Origin: Parvibaculum sp035325945
GTDB lineage: Bacteria > Pseudomonadota > Alphaproteobacteria > Parvibaculales > Parvibaculaceae
Length of the DNA stretch: 64,000 nt
NCBI RefSeq assembly: GCF_035325945.1
Contig: NZ_DAOKYX010000007.1
Location: 1-64,000 of the forward strand
Reading direction: 5' to 3'
Shown here: piece after piece, positions 45,187 to 53,070 of the stretch
Numbering within the stretch: the stretch's first letter is position 1
Layout of the letters: every line of letters begins with the position of its first letter
Program-made: the position numbers and the translations under genes
Notes under the pieces: generated by a model
What the model was told of the DNA's origin: nothing
Databases searched by the model: none
What the model saw: the letters and a program-made list of their open reading frames with translations, nothing else

Positions 45187-46587
45187 TTAGATGTGGAGCG
45201 CGCGACCGAAGGCGTCAAGCACAGACTCATGCATCATTTCACTTAAGGTGGGATGAGGGAAGATGCTCTGCATAAGGTCGGCTTCGGTCGACTCGAGGGT
45301 CCGGGCGACCGTGTAGCCCTGGATAAGCTCCGTCACCTCGGCACCTATCATGTGAGCGCCCAGCAATTCGCCCGTATGCGAATCGAAAACGGTCTTGACG
45401 AAGCCTTCCGGCTCCCCGAGCGCAATCGCCTTGCCATTGCCGCGGAAGGGAAAGCGGCCGACCCTGATCTCGCGACCACCCTCCTTCGCCTGCTCTTCGG
45501 TGAGGCCCACGCTGGCAATCTGGGGCATGGAATAGGTGCAGCCCGGAATCTTGGACCTGTCGAGCGGATGGAGCCCCTTCTGGCCCGCGATGTGTTCGAC
45601 CGCCAGCACGCCTTCATGCATCGCCTTGTGGGCGAGCCACGGCGCGCCGACGAGATCGCCTATGGCATAGATGCCCTTCACGCCTGTTTCGAGCCACTCA
45701 TTGACGACGACATGCCCCTTCTCCACCTTCACCCCCGCTTCCGCGAGGCCGAGATCCTCGACATTCCCCGTGATGCCGACGGCCGAGATGACGCGCTCGA
45801 CGGTCAGCTTCTCCGTTTTCCCGTCCTTGAGGGCGATGGTCGCGGTCACGCTGTCGGCGGCCCTGTCGAGTTTTTCGACCTTTGCCGAGGTCAGGATCTT
45901 CATGCCCTGCTTGCGGAAAGCCTTGGCGGCGAAGTCCGAGATTTCCTCATCCTCGACGGGCAGGATGCGGTCCAAGACCTCGACCACCGTCCCCCCCACG
46001 CCGAGGGCGGGGTAAAAGCTCGCAAATTCTATCCCAAGGGCGCCCGAGCCGATGACGAGAAGCGATTTCGGCATGGCGGGCGGCACCATGGCTTCGCGAT
46101 AGGTCCAGACGAGCTTGCCGTCCGGCTCGATGCCGGGCAGCGTGCGCGCCCGCGCGCCCGTGGCAAGGATGATGTCCTTCGCCTGCAGCTCGCGGCGGCC
46201 GTTCTTGCCGTCTATCGACACGCGGCCCGCGCCAGCGAGCTTCCCCGTTCCCTCGATGACATCCACCTTGTTCTTCTTCATCAGAAAGCGGACACCATTT
46301 GAAAGCTGCGTCGCGACCTTGCGGCTTCGTTTCACGATCGCTTGCGCGTCGTAGCCGATATTCTCCGCCTTCAGACCGAATTCATCGAGCCGTTGCAGGG
46401 TCTGATAGATTTCGGCCGAACGCAGCAGCGCCTTGGTCGGTATGCAGCCCCAATTGAGGCAGATGCCGCCCAGCGCCTCGCGCTCGACTATGGCGGTCTT
46501 CAGGCCCAACTGTCCCGCGCGCACCGCGGCGACATAGCCGCCGGGGCCGGAGCCGATGATGACGACATCGTAAGCGGTTTCGGCCAT
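45187..46587 (-). CDS. lpdA: Dihydrolipoyl dehydrogenase (E3)
   Basis: This 466-aa flavoprotein reoxidises the lipoyl groups of E2 and passes electrons to NAD. It shows an FAD-binding N-terminus (VVIIGSGPGGYVAAVRAGQLG), the redox disulfide C43/C48 (GGICLNWGCIPTKALL), an NAD domain (LLVIGSGALGIEFASFY) and the C-terminal dimer interface with HPTLSEMMHE. It follows pdhC by 11 bases and completes the pdhA-pdhB-pdhC-lpdA operon. Confidence 0.96.
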   Translation of the reverse strand: MAETAYDVVIIGSGPGGYVAAVRAGQLGLKTAIVEREALGGICLNWGCIPTKALLRSAEIYQTLQRLDEFGLKAENIGYDAQAIVKRSRKVATQLSNGVRFLMKKNKVDVIEGTGKLAGAGRVSIDGKNGRRELQAKDIILATGARARTLPGIEPDGKLVWTYREAMVPPAMPKSLLVIGSGALGIEFASFYPALGVGGTVVEVLDRILPVEDEEISDFAAKAFRKQGMKILTSAKVEKLDRAADSVTATIALKDGKTEKLTVERVISAVGITGNVEDLGLAEAGVKVEKGHVVVNEWLETGVKGIYAIGDLVGAPWLAHKAMHEGVLAVEHIAGQKGLHPLDRSKIPGCTYSMPQIASVGLTEEQAKEGGREIRVGRFPFRGNGKAIALGEPEGFVKTVFDSHTGELLGAHMIGAEVTELIQGYTVARTLESTEADLMQSIFPHPTLSEMMHESVLDAFGRALHI

Positions 46588-46598
46588 CCTTCGCCTCC

Positions 46599-48074
46599 TC
46601 AGAGAAGCATCGAGGGCGGATATTCCACGAACGCCTTGAAGGCTTCGAGGAACCTGGCGCCGAGCGCCCCGTCAATGGCGCGGTGATCGCAGGACATGGT
46701 CACGGTCATCATGGTCGCGACCTCGACCTTGCCGTTTCGTACCACCGGCCGTTCCTCGCCCCTGCCCACGGCGATGATCGCCGCCTGCGGCGGGGTGGTG
46801 ACCGCCCTAAAAAGCTTGATGCCGAACATGCCGCGGATGGGAAACGAGAAACTGCCGCCCNNNNNNNNNNGGGTGAGGCTCATGGCCGAGCCCACGGAGA
46901 GTTGACCGCCCGCGACGACGGGGCGAGCCCCGGTGGCGCCGACGGCCAGGATGGCGACCTCCGGCAGGTTCAGGACCGCCGTGAAATGCTTGATGCCGAA
47001 CATGCCGAGATTGGAAATCGAGAAGCTGCCGCCCTCGAATTCATTCGGCTTGAGCTTCTTTTCCCGCGCGCGCTCGGCCAGTTCCCGTGCCTCCGCCGAA
47101 ATTTCGGCGAGGCCTTTCGTTTCCGCCGCGCGGATGATGGGCGTGATGAGCCCGTGTTCGAGCGCCACGGCAATTCCGATATCGGCGTGATGGTGCCGGA
47201 GCAGCGCGCTGCCCGCGAAACTCACATTGACATCGGGAACTTTCATCAGCGCGAGAGCGGCGGCGCGGACCACGAAGTCATTCACTGAAAGTTTTATGCC
47301 GCCTTCCGACTTCGCGTTCAAATCCTTCCTGATACGGAGCAGCTCGTCGAGCTGACAATCGACGGTGAGGTAGAAATGCGGAATTTCCTGCATCGCCTGA
47401 GTTAGACGGCGGGCAATCGTCCGCCGCATGCTGTCGAGCGGGATTTCGTCATAGCTCCCCGTCTCGTAGAATGCGCGAGGATCGATTGCCGGCGCCGGGA
47501 CGCCGGGCGCTGCCGCGAGCGGTGCTGGACGCGGGGCTGCCATTCCGGGCTTCGCCCCTTCGACATCCGCCTTCACGATGCGCCCGCGCGGGCCGGAGCC
47601 TGTGATCGCTGCGAGATCGATACCCTTTTCCTTCGCGATGCGCCGGGCAAGAGGCGAGGCGAAAATGCGGCCCGCCTCGGCGCTCCTTGCAGCCTTCGCT
47701 TCTTGTGTCGATGTCGCGAGCGCTGGACTGGCCGGCGGGCTCTTGCTTTCCACCCCGGCAGCCTCCTTGGGACGCGAAGGAGAAGGCGCAACCGGTGGCG
47801 CCGCCGCTTCCTTCAGGGCATCCGCCGTCTCGCCCTCGCCGAGCAGCAGGGCGATGGGCTGGTTGACGGGTACGTTCTCCGTTCCTTCTGCCACGAGAAG
47901 CTTGCCGATGCGGCCTTCATCGACCGCCTCCACCTCCATCGTCGCCTTGTCCGTTTCAATCTCGGCAATGACGTCGCCGGAATGGACCTCATCGCCCTCC
48001 TTCACATGCCACTTCGTGAGCGTGCCCTCCTCCATGGTGGGCGAAAGCGCGGGCATCAGAATGGGTGTCGGCAT
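46599..48074 (-). CDS. pdhC: Pyruvate dehydrogenase E2 (dihydrolipoyl acetyltransferase), disrupted around an N gap
   Basis: E2 transfers the acetyl group from lipoyl to CoA and forms the PDH core. Visible are a lipoyl domain (IETDKATMEV, Lys43), an Ala/Pro linker, the subunit-binding domain (FASPLARRIAKEKGIDLAAI) and the catalytic domain ending with the active-site SCDHRAIDGALG. The frame as given encodes 491 aa, about 58 more than usual, because one catalytic segment appears twice (residues 348-401 and 406-460) on the two sides of a 10-N run. Without the extra copy the length is a normal 433. The ATG at 48074 has GAGGGGAGG directly upstream. A misjoined scaffold is the likeliest cause. Confidence 0.92.
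   Translation of the reverse strand: MPTPILMPALSPTMEEGTLTKWHVKEGDEVHSGDVIAEIETDKATMEVEAVDEGRIGKLLVAEGTENVPVNQPIALLLGEGETADALKEAAAPPVAPSPSRPKEAAGVESKSPPASPALATSTQEAKAARSAEAGRIFASPLARRIAKEKGIDLAAITGSGPRGRIVKADVEGAKPGMAAPRPAPLAAAPGVPAPAIDPRAFYETGSYDEIPLDSMRRTIARRLTQAMQEIPHFYLTVDCQLDELLRIRKDLNAKSEGGIKLSVNDFVVRAAALALMKVPDVNVSFAGSALLRHHHADIGIAVALEHGLITPIIRAAETKGLAEISAEARELAERAREKKLKPNEFEGGSFSISNLGMFGIKHFTAVLNLPEVAILAVGATGARPVVAGGQLSVGSAMSLTXXXXGGSFSFPIRGMFGIKLFRAVTTPPQAAIIAVGRGEERPVVRNGKVEVATMMTVTMSCDHRAIDGALGARFLEAFKAFVEYPPSMLL
46695..46859 (-). repeat. Second copy of an E2 catalytic segment (downstream of the N run)
   Basis: This encodes GGSFSFPIRGMFGIKLF... up to VTM before the active-site SCDHR. 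It is homologous to the segment at 46872-47033 (about half of aligned residues identical, by eye), but clearly not the same sequence. One of the two is superfluous for a normal E2. Confidence 0.7.
46861..46870. other. Assembly gap (10 N) inside pdhC
   Basis: A run of 10 N joins two pieces that both encode the same part of the E2 catalytic domain. The flanking frames happen to stay open across it. Confidence 0.99.
46872..47033 (-). repeat. First copy of the E2 catalytic segment (upstream of the N run)
   Basis: This encodes GGSFSISNLGMFGIKHF... to SAMSLT, which reads like a normal E2 segment and continues naturally from the upstream catalytic domain. It is matched by a diverged copy at 46695-46859. 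Confidence 0.7.
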
Positions 48075-48085
48075 CCTCCCCTCCT

Positions 48086-49456
48086 CTAGCGGTAGCAGAC
48101 GGCTTTCACCGCCTCCACCACCTCGTCCGCGCTGGGCAGCGCCAGCTTTTCGAGATTGGCCGCATAGGGCATGGGCACATCCTTCTGCGTCACGCGCAGG
48201 ATGGGCGCATCGAGCCAGTCGAAGGCTTCCGCCTGCACGCGCGCGGCGATTTCCGCGCCGATGCCGCAGACAGGCCATGTTTCCTCGACCGTCACCAGCC
48301 GGTTCGTCTTCTTCACCGAGAGCAGGATCGTTTCGATGTCGAGCGGGCGCAAGGTCCGCAGGTCGATGATTTCAGCGTCGATGCCGAGCGCGGCGAGCTT
48401 CTCGGCCGCCTCGATGCAATAGGTGAGGCCATGGCTGTGCGAAACGATGGTGACGTCGCTCCCCTCCTTCAGCACGCGCGCCTTGCCGATGGGAAGAACA
48501 AAATCGTCGAGCTTCGGCACCTCGAAGCTCTTGCCGTAGAGAATTTCGTTTTCGAGAAAGATGACGGGGTTCGGGTCGCGGATCGCCGCCTTGAGGAGCC
48601 CCTTCGCATCCGCCGCCGAATAGGGCGCGATGACGATGAGGCCGGGAATATGTGCGTACCAGGAGGAATAATCCTGACTGTGCTGCGCGGCGACGCGCGC
48701 CGCGGGCCCGTTCGGTCCGCGAAAGACCATGGGCGTCGCCATCTGTCCGCCGGACATGTAGCGCGTCTTAGCCGCCGAGTTGATGAGATGGTCGATCGCC
48801 TGCATGGCGAAGTTGAAGGTCATGAACTCGACGATCGGGCGCAGTCCCGCAAAGGCCGCCCCGACGCCAAGCCCCGCGAACCCATGCTCCGTGATCGGCG
48901 TATCGACGACGCGCCGCGCGCCGAACTCCTCGAGCAGGCCCTGCGTGACCTTGTAGGCGCCCTGATATTCGGCGACCTCCTCGCCCATGACGAAGACACT
49001 GTCGTCGCGGCGCATTTCCTCGGCCATTGCGTCGCGCAGCGCCTCGCGCACAGTCTGGGTGACGAATTCCGTACCAGCCGGAATTTCCGGTTCGCGCGCC
49101 GTTTCGATATGCGGCGCGGCTGCCGCCGCCTTCGGCTTATGACTCGCGGGGCGGGCTTCAGGCGCGGGCGCCGCGGCCTCTGCTTGCGGTGGCTGCGCGG
49201 ATCCGCTGGCCCCTTCCTCGCCCGCCAATGTGGCGATGACGGCGTTGACCTTCACATTCTCGGTTCCGGCCGGGACGAGGATCTTTTCGATCCTGCCTTC
49301 ATCGACCGCCTCGACTTCCATCGTCGCCTTGTCGGTTTCGATTTCCGCGATCACGTCGCCCGAGCGAACCTCATCGCCTTCCTTGACGAACCACTTGGTC
49401 AGCGTGCCCTCTTCCATCGTCGGCGAAAGCGCGGGCATGAGAATATTCGTCGTCAT
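48086..49456 (-). CDS. pdhB: Pyruvate dehydrogenase E1 beta with N-terminal lipoyl domain
   Basis: This 456-aa E1-beta subunit is unusual in having its own lipoyl domain (residues 1 to about 78, IETDKATMEV) and an Ala/Pro-rich linker before the transketolase-type beta domain (LRDAMAEEMRRDDSVFVMGEEV, TPITEHGFAGLGVGAAFAGLRPIVEFMTFNF). This architecture is known from alphaproteobacteria such as Sinorhizobium and Zymomonas. The lipoyl domain is very similar to that of the neighbouring E2. It begins 3 bases after pdhA and ends 11 bases before pdhC. Confidence 0.95.
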   Translation of the reverse strand: MTTNILMPALSPTMEEGTLTKWFVKEGDEVRSGDVIAEIETDKATMEVEAVDEGRIEKILVPAGTENVKVNAVIATLAGEEGASGSAQPPQAEAAAPAPEARPASHKPKAAAAAPHIETAREPEIPAGTEFVTQTVREALRDAMAEEMRRDDSVFVMGEEVAEYQGAYKVTQGLLEEFGARRVVDTPITEHGFAGLGVGAAFAGLRPIVEFMTFNFAMQAIDHLINSAAKTRYMSGGQMATPMVFRGPNGPAARVAAQHSQDYSSWYAHIPGLIVIAPYSAADAKGLLKAAIRDPNPVIFLENEILYGKSFEVPKLDDFVLPIGKARVLKEGSDVTIVSHSHGLTYCIEAAEKLAALGIDAEIIDLRTLRPLDIETILLSVKKTNRLVTVEETWPVCGIGAEIAARVQAEAFDWLDAPILRVTQKDVPMPYAANLEKLALPSADEVVEAVKAVCYR

Positions 49457-49459
49457 GGC

Positions 49460-50560
49460 TCAGGCCCCCACATTCGCGTCAGCCAGCACATCGGTCCAGA
49501 GTTCCGAAGGATCGGGCTCCGGGCTGTCCTGTGCGAATTGTGCGGCATCGTTGACGATCGCCCTGATCTCGCGGTCGATCTCCTTCAGCTCGTCCTCGCT
49601 CTTGCCGCTTTCAAGGAGCCTGTGGCGCACCTGCTCGATCGCGTCGTGCTCCTGGCGCATCTTGTTCACTTCTTCCTTGGCGCGATACTTCGCCGGGTCC
49701 GACATGGAATGCCCGCGATAGCGATAGGTCAGCATTTCGAGAATGTAGGGCCCCTTGCCCGCGCGGCACCATTCGATCGCCTTGATGGCGGCGGCGCGCA
49801 CCGCGCGCACATCCATTCCGTCGACCTGCTCGCCCGGTATGTTGAAGCTCACGCCGCGCTTGGAGAGATTGGTCTGCGCCGAGCCGCGCGCAAGGCTCGT
49901 TCCCATCGCGTATTGATTGTTCTCGATCACATAGACGACCGGAAGCCGCCAGAGCTCGGCCATGTTGAAGCTCTCATAGACCTGGCCCTGATTTGCCGCG
50001 CCATCGCCGAAGAAGGTCAGGGATACATTGTCATTGCCGCGATACTTATTGGCGAAGGCAAGCCCCGTTCCGATGGGCACGGGCGCGCCGACGATGCCGT
50101 GGCCGCCATAGAAATCCTTCTCGATGCTGAACATGTGCATCGAGCCGCCCTTGCCCTTGGAATATCCGCCCGCGCGGCCGGTCAGTTCGGCCATGACGCC
50201 CTTCGCGTCCATTCCGCAGGCGAGCATGTGGCCGTGATCGCGATAGCCGGTGACGACCTGATCGCCCGGCTTCATCGCGCCGAGCACACCGACCACCACG
50301 GCCTCCTGACCGATATAGAGGTGGCAGAACCCCCCAATGAGACCCATGCCATACATCTGCCCCGCCTTCTCCTCAAAGCGGCGGATGAGCAGCATCTCCC
50401 GGTAGGCCTTCAGTTCCTCCTCTGGCGTCAGCGGCGGCGGGCCATCCGATTTCACGGGCTTTTTCGTCGCCGGCTTTCTGGCCGCCTTGCGCGCGGGCGT
50501 CGTCGCTGCGCCGCTCGCCTGCTTGACCTGTTTTGCCGCTTTGGGAGTTTTGGGTGCCAT
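49460..50560 (-). CDS. pdhA: Pyruvate dehydrogenase E1 alpha
   Basis: This 366-aa subunit decarboxylates pyruvate with thiamine diphosphate. The ThDP motif GDGAANQGQVYESFNM...ENNQ, the FCHLYIGQEAVVVG region and the phosphorylation-loop-like TYRYRGHSMSDPAKYR are clear. A Lys/Ala/Pro-rich N-terminal extension of about 40 residues precedes the fold. The start at 50560 has GGAAG five bases upstream; the frame continues to 50659 without support. First gene of pdhABC-lpdA, with a palindromic operator candidate at 50698-50716. Confidence 0.95.
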   Translation of the reverse strand: MAPKTPKAAKQVKQASGAATTPARKAARKPATKKPVKSDGPPPLTPEEELKAYREMLLIRRFEEKAGQMYGMGLIGGFCHLYIGQEAVVVGVLGAMKPGDQVVTGYRDHGHMLACGMDAKGVMAELTGRAGGYSKGKGGSMHMFSIEKDFYGGHGIVGAPVPIGTGLAFANKYRGNDNVSLTFFGDGAANQGQVYESFNMAELWRLPVVYVIENNQYAMGTSLARGSAQTNLSKRGVSFNIPGEQVDGMDVRAVRAAAIKAIEWCRAGKGPYILEMLTYRYRGHSMSDPAKYRAKEEVNKMRQEHDAIEQVRHRLLESGKSEDELKEIDREIRAIVNDAAQFAQDSPEPDPSELWTDVLADANVGA

Positions 50561-50697
50561 TGATCTTCCGCTTCTCATTGAAAAGGCAGAACCGCCCGCA
50601 TCGTCACCCGGCGCAGGACCGCAGCCGCGCGGGTCGCAACTATCATGCACTCTAAACACTTGACGTAAATGTTTGATTTCAAAACAAAAAATATAAG

Positions 50698-50716
50698 TTA
50701 ACCGATAATCGGTTAA
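50698..50716. promoter_or_regulatory. Perfect 19-bp palindrome, operator candidate for pdhABC
   Basis: TTAACCGATAATCGGTTAA has 9-base perfect arms around a central A. It lies 138 bp before the pdhA start in an A/T-rich promoter-like stretch. The symmetry suggests a dimeric regulator such as a GntR-type (PdhR-like) or other pyruvate-responsive protein; the regulator is not identifiable from this window. Confidence 0.55.
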
Positions 50717-50786
50717 TTATCTCGTGATGCCAATGGCTTAGAGACAGGCTGAAAATCGACGGAGCAGCAGTTCCGGGAAAAGATCG

Positions 50787-50807
50787 ATGCCGGGTCAAGC
50801 CCGGCAT
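50787..50807. repeat. Intergenic palindromic repeat of alphaproteobacterial type
   Basis: ATGCCGGG at 50787-50794 and CCCGGCAT at 50800-50807 flank TCAAG, followed by GACA. Elements with this GGGTCAAGCCC core followed by GACA are common between genes in alphaproteobacterial genomes. Only one clear copy is seen here. Confidence 0.55.
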
Positions 50808-50904
50808 GACAAAAAGAGACGCGGCGCACGCGGCGGAGGAAATGTGCGCGTCAATTGGCGATCAGATGAAAGAAGAAGACGTCGGGAACGCCTCTATACG
50901 CCTC

Positions 50905-51276
50905 TCAGCGGCCCGGCTGCGGCGCGGCATTTCTCGGCGAGGTCGCGGCCGGACGCTCGCGGAAGATGACGATGTCGTTCGGATTGGCAAAGCCGAGGGT
51001 CGCGCGCGCGCGCTCGTCGAGAAGGTCGGGGTCGAGGCTTTCAGGGCGCAGCAGCGCCACCTGCCGGTCGAGCTGTTCCCGCGCCGCCCGCACCTCCGCA
51101 AGCTGCTGGTCGAGCGTGTCGACGCGGTTCTGGAGGCTCAGCCAGGCGATGAACCCATGCTGGCCGTAAACCGCGTGATAGGCGAAGTAGCTGATGACGA
51201 TGAGACCGACGAGCGGCACGAGCGCATGGCGCAAGCGCAGCGGTTCCCTGGTACGAATCAAGCCCATATCCCTCAT
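50905..51276 (-). CDS. ftsB: Septum formation initiator FtsB/DivIC family
   Basis: This 123-aa protein has one N-terminal transmembrane segment (ALVPLVGLIVISYFAYHAVYG) followed by a coiled coil (LQNRVDTLDQQLAEVRAAREQLDRQVALL) and a conserved tail (LDERARATLGFANPNDIVIF). It is the FtsB/DivIC type that bridges divisome components at the septum. The start is ambiguous between 51276 and 51267; neither has an ideal ribosome-binding site. Its place near eno and before pdhA is the conserved alphaproteobacterial arrangement, here interrupted by the DUF1329 gene. Confidence 0.88.
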   Translation of the reverse strand: MRDMGLIRTREPLRLRHALVPLVGLIVISYFAYHAVYGQHGFIAWLSLQNRVDTLDQQLAEVRAAREQLDRQVALLRPESLDPDLLDERARATLGFANPNDIVIFRERPAATSPRNAAPQPGR

Positions 51277-51365
51277 GAACAACAAGGAATCACAGAGGGA
51301 TTCCCTTCGTCAACCATCCTCGCACGAGACGCGCGGCTTTGCGCGCGTCGCAGGCTCGCCCTCAA

Positions 51366-51402
51366 ACAAAAAGGGGCTGCGCGGCCTCGGCCACGCAGCC
51401 CA
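51366..51402 (-). terminator. Intrinsic terminator of the DUF1329 gene
   Basis: On the minus strand GGGCTGCG pairs with CGCAGCCC around a GC-rich inner stem (GGCC...GGCC), then CTTTTTGTTT. It lies just after the stop at 51430, a textbook rho-independent signal. Confidence 0.85.
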
Positions 51403-51429
51403 GTTTAGCGATAAGATCGTGGAGGGAAC

Positions 51430-52785
51430 TTATCGCACGCCCAATTGCCGGATCGAGTTCGGCGTGTAGCGGCTCGGGTCGAGCTCGTCGGCGAAGTAGT
51501 TGACCGCCGGCTCCTCGTTCTGCATGGCGAGAGCGAGGTAACGGCCAGCCTGGAGGTCGTAGACGACTTCCGCACCGGCGTTGCAGAGCGGCACGTTGTA
51601 GCGCTGGATCTGCTGCATTTCCTGGACGCGCCAGAGCTGGCCACGGCCGTCATAGAGTTCGGCCGCCGAAACCTGCCAGGCGTCTTCGTCATTGTGATAG
51701 ACGCGGCGGGCATAGACGTGGCGCGTGCTCGGACGGAGCTTCGCCTCGAAGTTCCAGGTACGATGCAGCTCGTAGCGGATCAGATCCTGGTTGAGGTGAC
51801 CGGGCTTCAGGAAGTCCTTGTACTTCGCAGCTTCCGCCTTGTAGGCGTTGGCGGCGATGAGCTTCGGCGACTTGTCGATGACGGCCCAGTCGTAACGGTC
51901 GAGCGCGCCGTTGTAGCCGTCGAACGCGTCAGAGGTCGAAAGACCGTCCGAGTTCGTGCCCGGGTTGTCGTAGGAGATGTTCGGCGCACGGCGCACGCGG
52001 CGGGTGCCGGGGCTGTACTGCCATGCCTGACGGCCGCCATTGAGCGTCGCGTTCAGGGCGTCGTAAACGAGGACGACGTTACCCGCTTCGCGGGCCGGCG
52101 CGATCGTGTTGGCGAGGTAGTAGAGCGAGATGTTGTTCAGTTCCTCGGCGCGCTTCTTTGCCGGGTCGGACCAGGGGAAGAGCGCTTCGTCCTGCACGAT
52201 GGTCAGCGTGTAGTCGCCGCTGCGCGTGACAGGAGCGGCCGCGAACTGGCGCGTCACCTTGTAGGAGCGGTAGCGCAGCGTGTGGTTCCACATCATCTCG
52301 AAGGCGTTGTTCGCGATCGGGAAGGGGAAGCCCATGATCGCGCCTTCGACGCCCGAACCGCCGCCGACGAGCTCGCCGACCTTCGCGTTGTTCTTCGTCG
52401 CCGCATAGACGTTGTCCGGATAGGCGCAGCTACGGCGCGTCTCGTAGACGTTGAGCTTGTAGTCCGGATAGGTCTTCATGAGCGCCTTCTGACCCTCGGT
52501 CAGAATGGCGTCATACTGCGCGGCGTTCGCCGAGGTCACCGTGTACTTGATCGGGTCGCTGGCAAACGGGTCCGGCAGGTGGTCGCCGACCTTGTAAGTC
52601 ACATTGCTCGGAACCGTCGTCAGACCGCCGGTCCAGGCGGGGATATCCCCCTCACCCGCCTTTTCGGCGCCGATCGGCGTCAGATCATTGCCAAGGCGAT
52701 TGGCCTGGGCGTCCGGCACGGCCGCGCCGGCTCCAACGGGTAGCAGCATGGCGAGCGTACCGATCGCCAGAAATGAGATCCTCAT
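51430..52785 (-). CDS. DUF1329 family periplasmic/outer-membrane protein
   Basis: This 451-aa protein begins with a signal peptide (MRISFLAIGTLAMLLPVGAGAA), followed by the DUF1329 domain (LTPIGAEKAGEGDIPAWTGG near the N-terminus; WQYSPGTRRVRRAPNISYDNPG; YDWAVIDKSPKLIAANAY split by short gaps). The family has a LolA/LolB-like fold and is usually encoded beside DUF1302 outer-membrane proteins, often with RND-type permeases, suggesting a role in moving hydrophobic compounds. The start at 52785 has GGGAGAAGGGG. It has its own terminator and promoter interval, so it is an independent unit inserted between eno and ftsB. Its probable DUF1302 partner lies at 55352-57190. Confidence 0.88.
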   Translation of the reverse strand: MRISFLAIGTLAMLLPVGAGAAVPDAQANRLGNDLTPIGAEKAGEGDIPAWTGGLTTVPSNVTYKVGDHLPDPFASDPIKYTVTSANAAQYDAILTEGQKALMKTYPDYKLNVYETRRSCAYPDNVYAATKNNAKVGELVGGGSGVEGAIMGFPFPIANNAFEMMWNHTLRYRSYKVTRQFAAAPVTRSGDYTLTIVQDEALFPWSDPAKKRAEELNNISLYYLANTIAPAREAGNVVLVYDALNATLNGGRQAWQYSPGTRRVRRAPNISYDNPGTNSDGLSTSDAFDGYNGALDRYDWAVIDKSPKLIAANAYKAEAAKYKDFLKPGHLNQDLIRYELHRTWNFEAKLRPSTRHVYARRVYHNDEDAWQVSAAELYDGRGQLWRVQEMQQIQRYNVPLCNAGAEVVYDLQAGRYLALAMQNEEPAVNYFADELDPSRYTPNSIRQLGVR

Positions 52786-52970
52786 CCCCTTCTCCCTAAT
52801 TGCATGCCTGTTTGGGTTTTTCAGACATAGTTGTCTTAGACATAAGATGACCAGCATTAGTGTGCCGGTGTCAATCTCCAACATGACGCATGCGCCAATT
52901 TTTGAGGAATAGCGTGACGAAGCGCTTAAAGCCGCGCCTCAGATAGCGTCATGAAGTCGCTGAATATGGT

Positions 52971-53007
52971 CACGAATCGAAGGCGGCGTCGCCGCGCTCG
53001 ATTCGTG
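52971..53007. repeat. Strong 37-base inverted repeat between DUF1329 and eno
   Basis: CACGAATCGA (52971-52980) and TCGATTCGTG (52998-53007) are perfect complements, with an inner GCGGCG/CGCCGC pairing. It lies 24 bases beyond the eno terminator. No U-run follows, so it may be an RNA structure, a protein site or an intergenic element rather than a simple terminator. Confidence 0.5.
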
Positions 53008-53031
53008 TTCCACAAGTATTTGAATTTTATG

Positions 53032-53060
53032 AAAAACCCCCCGGGATCCGAGGGGCTTTC
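53032..53060 (-). terminator. Intrinsic terminator of eno
   Basis: Read on the minus strand, CCCCTCGG pairs with CCGGGGGG (one wobble) around ATC and is followed by TTTTTC. It starts 11 bases after the eno stop. Confidence 0.8.
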
Positions 53061-53070
53061 ATCAGCGCAT

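Larger units (their letters stand above)
50561..50904. promoter_or_regulatory. pdhA upstream region (344 bp)
   Basis: This is the interval between ftsB and pdhA, both on the minus strand. The pdhA-proximal half is strikingly A/T-rich (about 50650-50720) against a GC-rich background and holds the 19-bp palindrome at 50698-50716 plus an AAACA...TGTTT pair at about 50654-50674. The distal part holds an intergenic palindromic repeat at 50787-50807. I see no gene in it; it is the likely pdh promoter. Confidence 0.6.

Noticed and set aside
46861..46870. Extra E2 domain as a natural insertion
   Set aside because: The extra segment is a second version of the same catalytic core piece and abuts an N run, so a misjoin is far more likely than a new domain.
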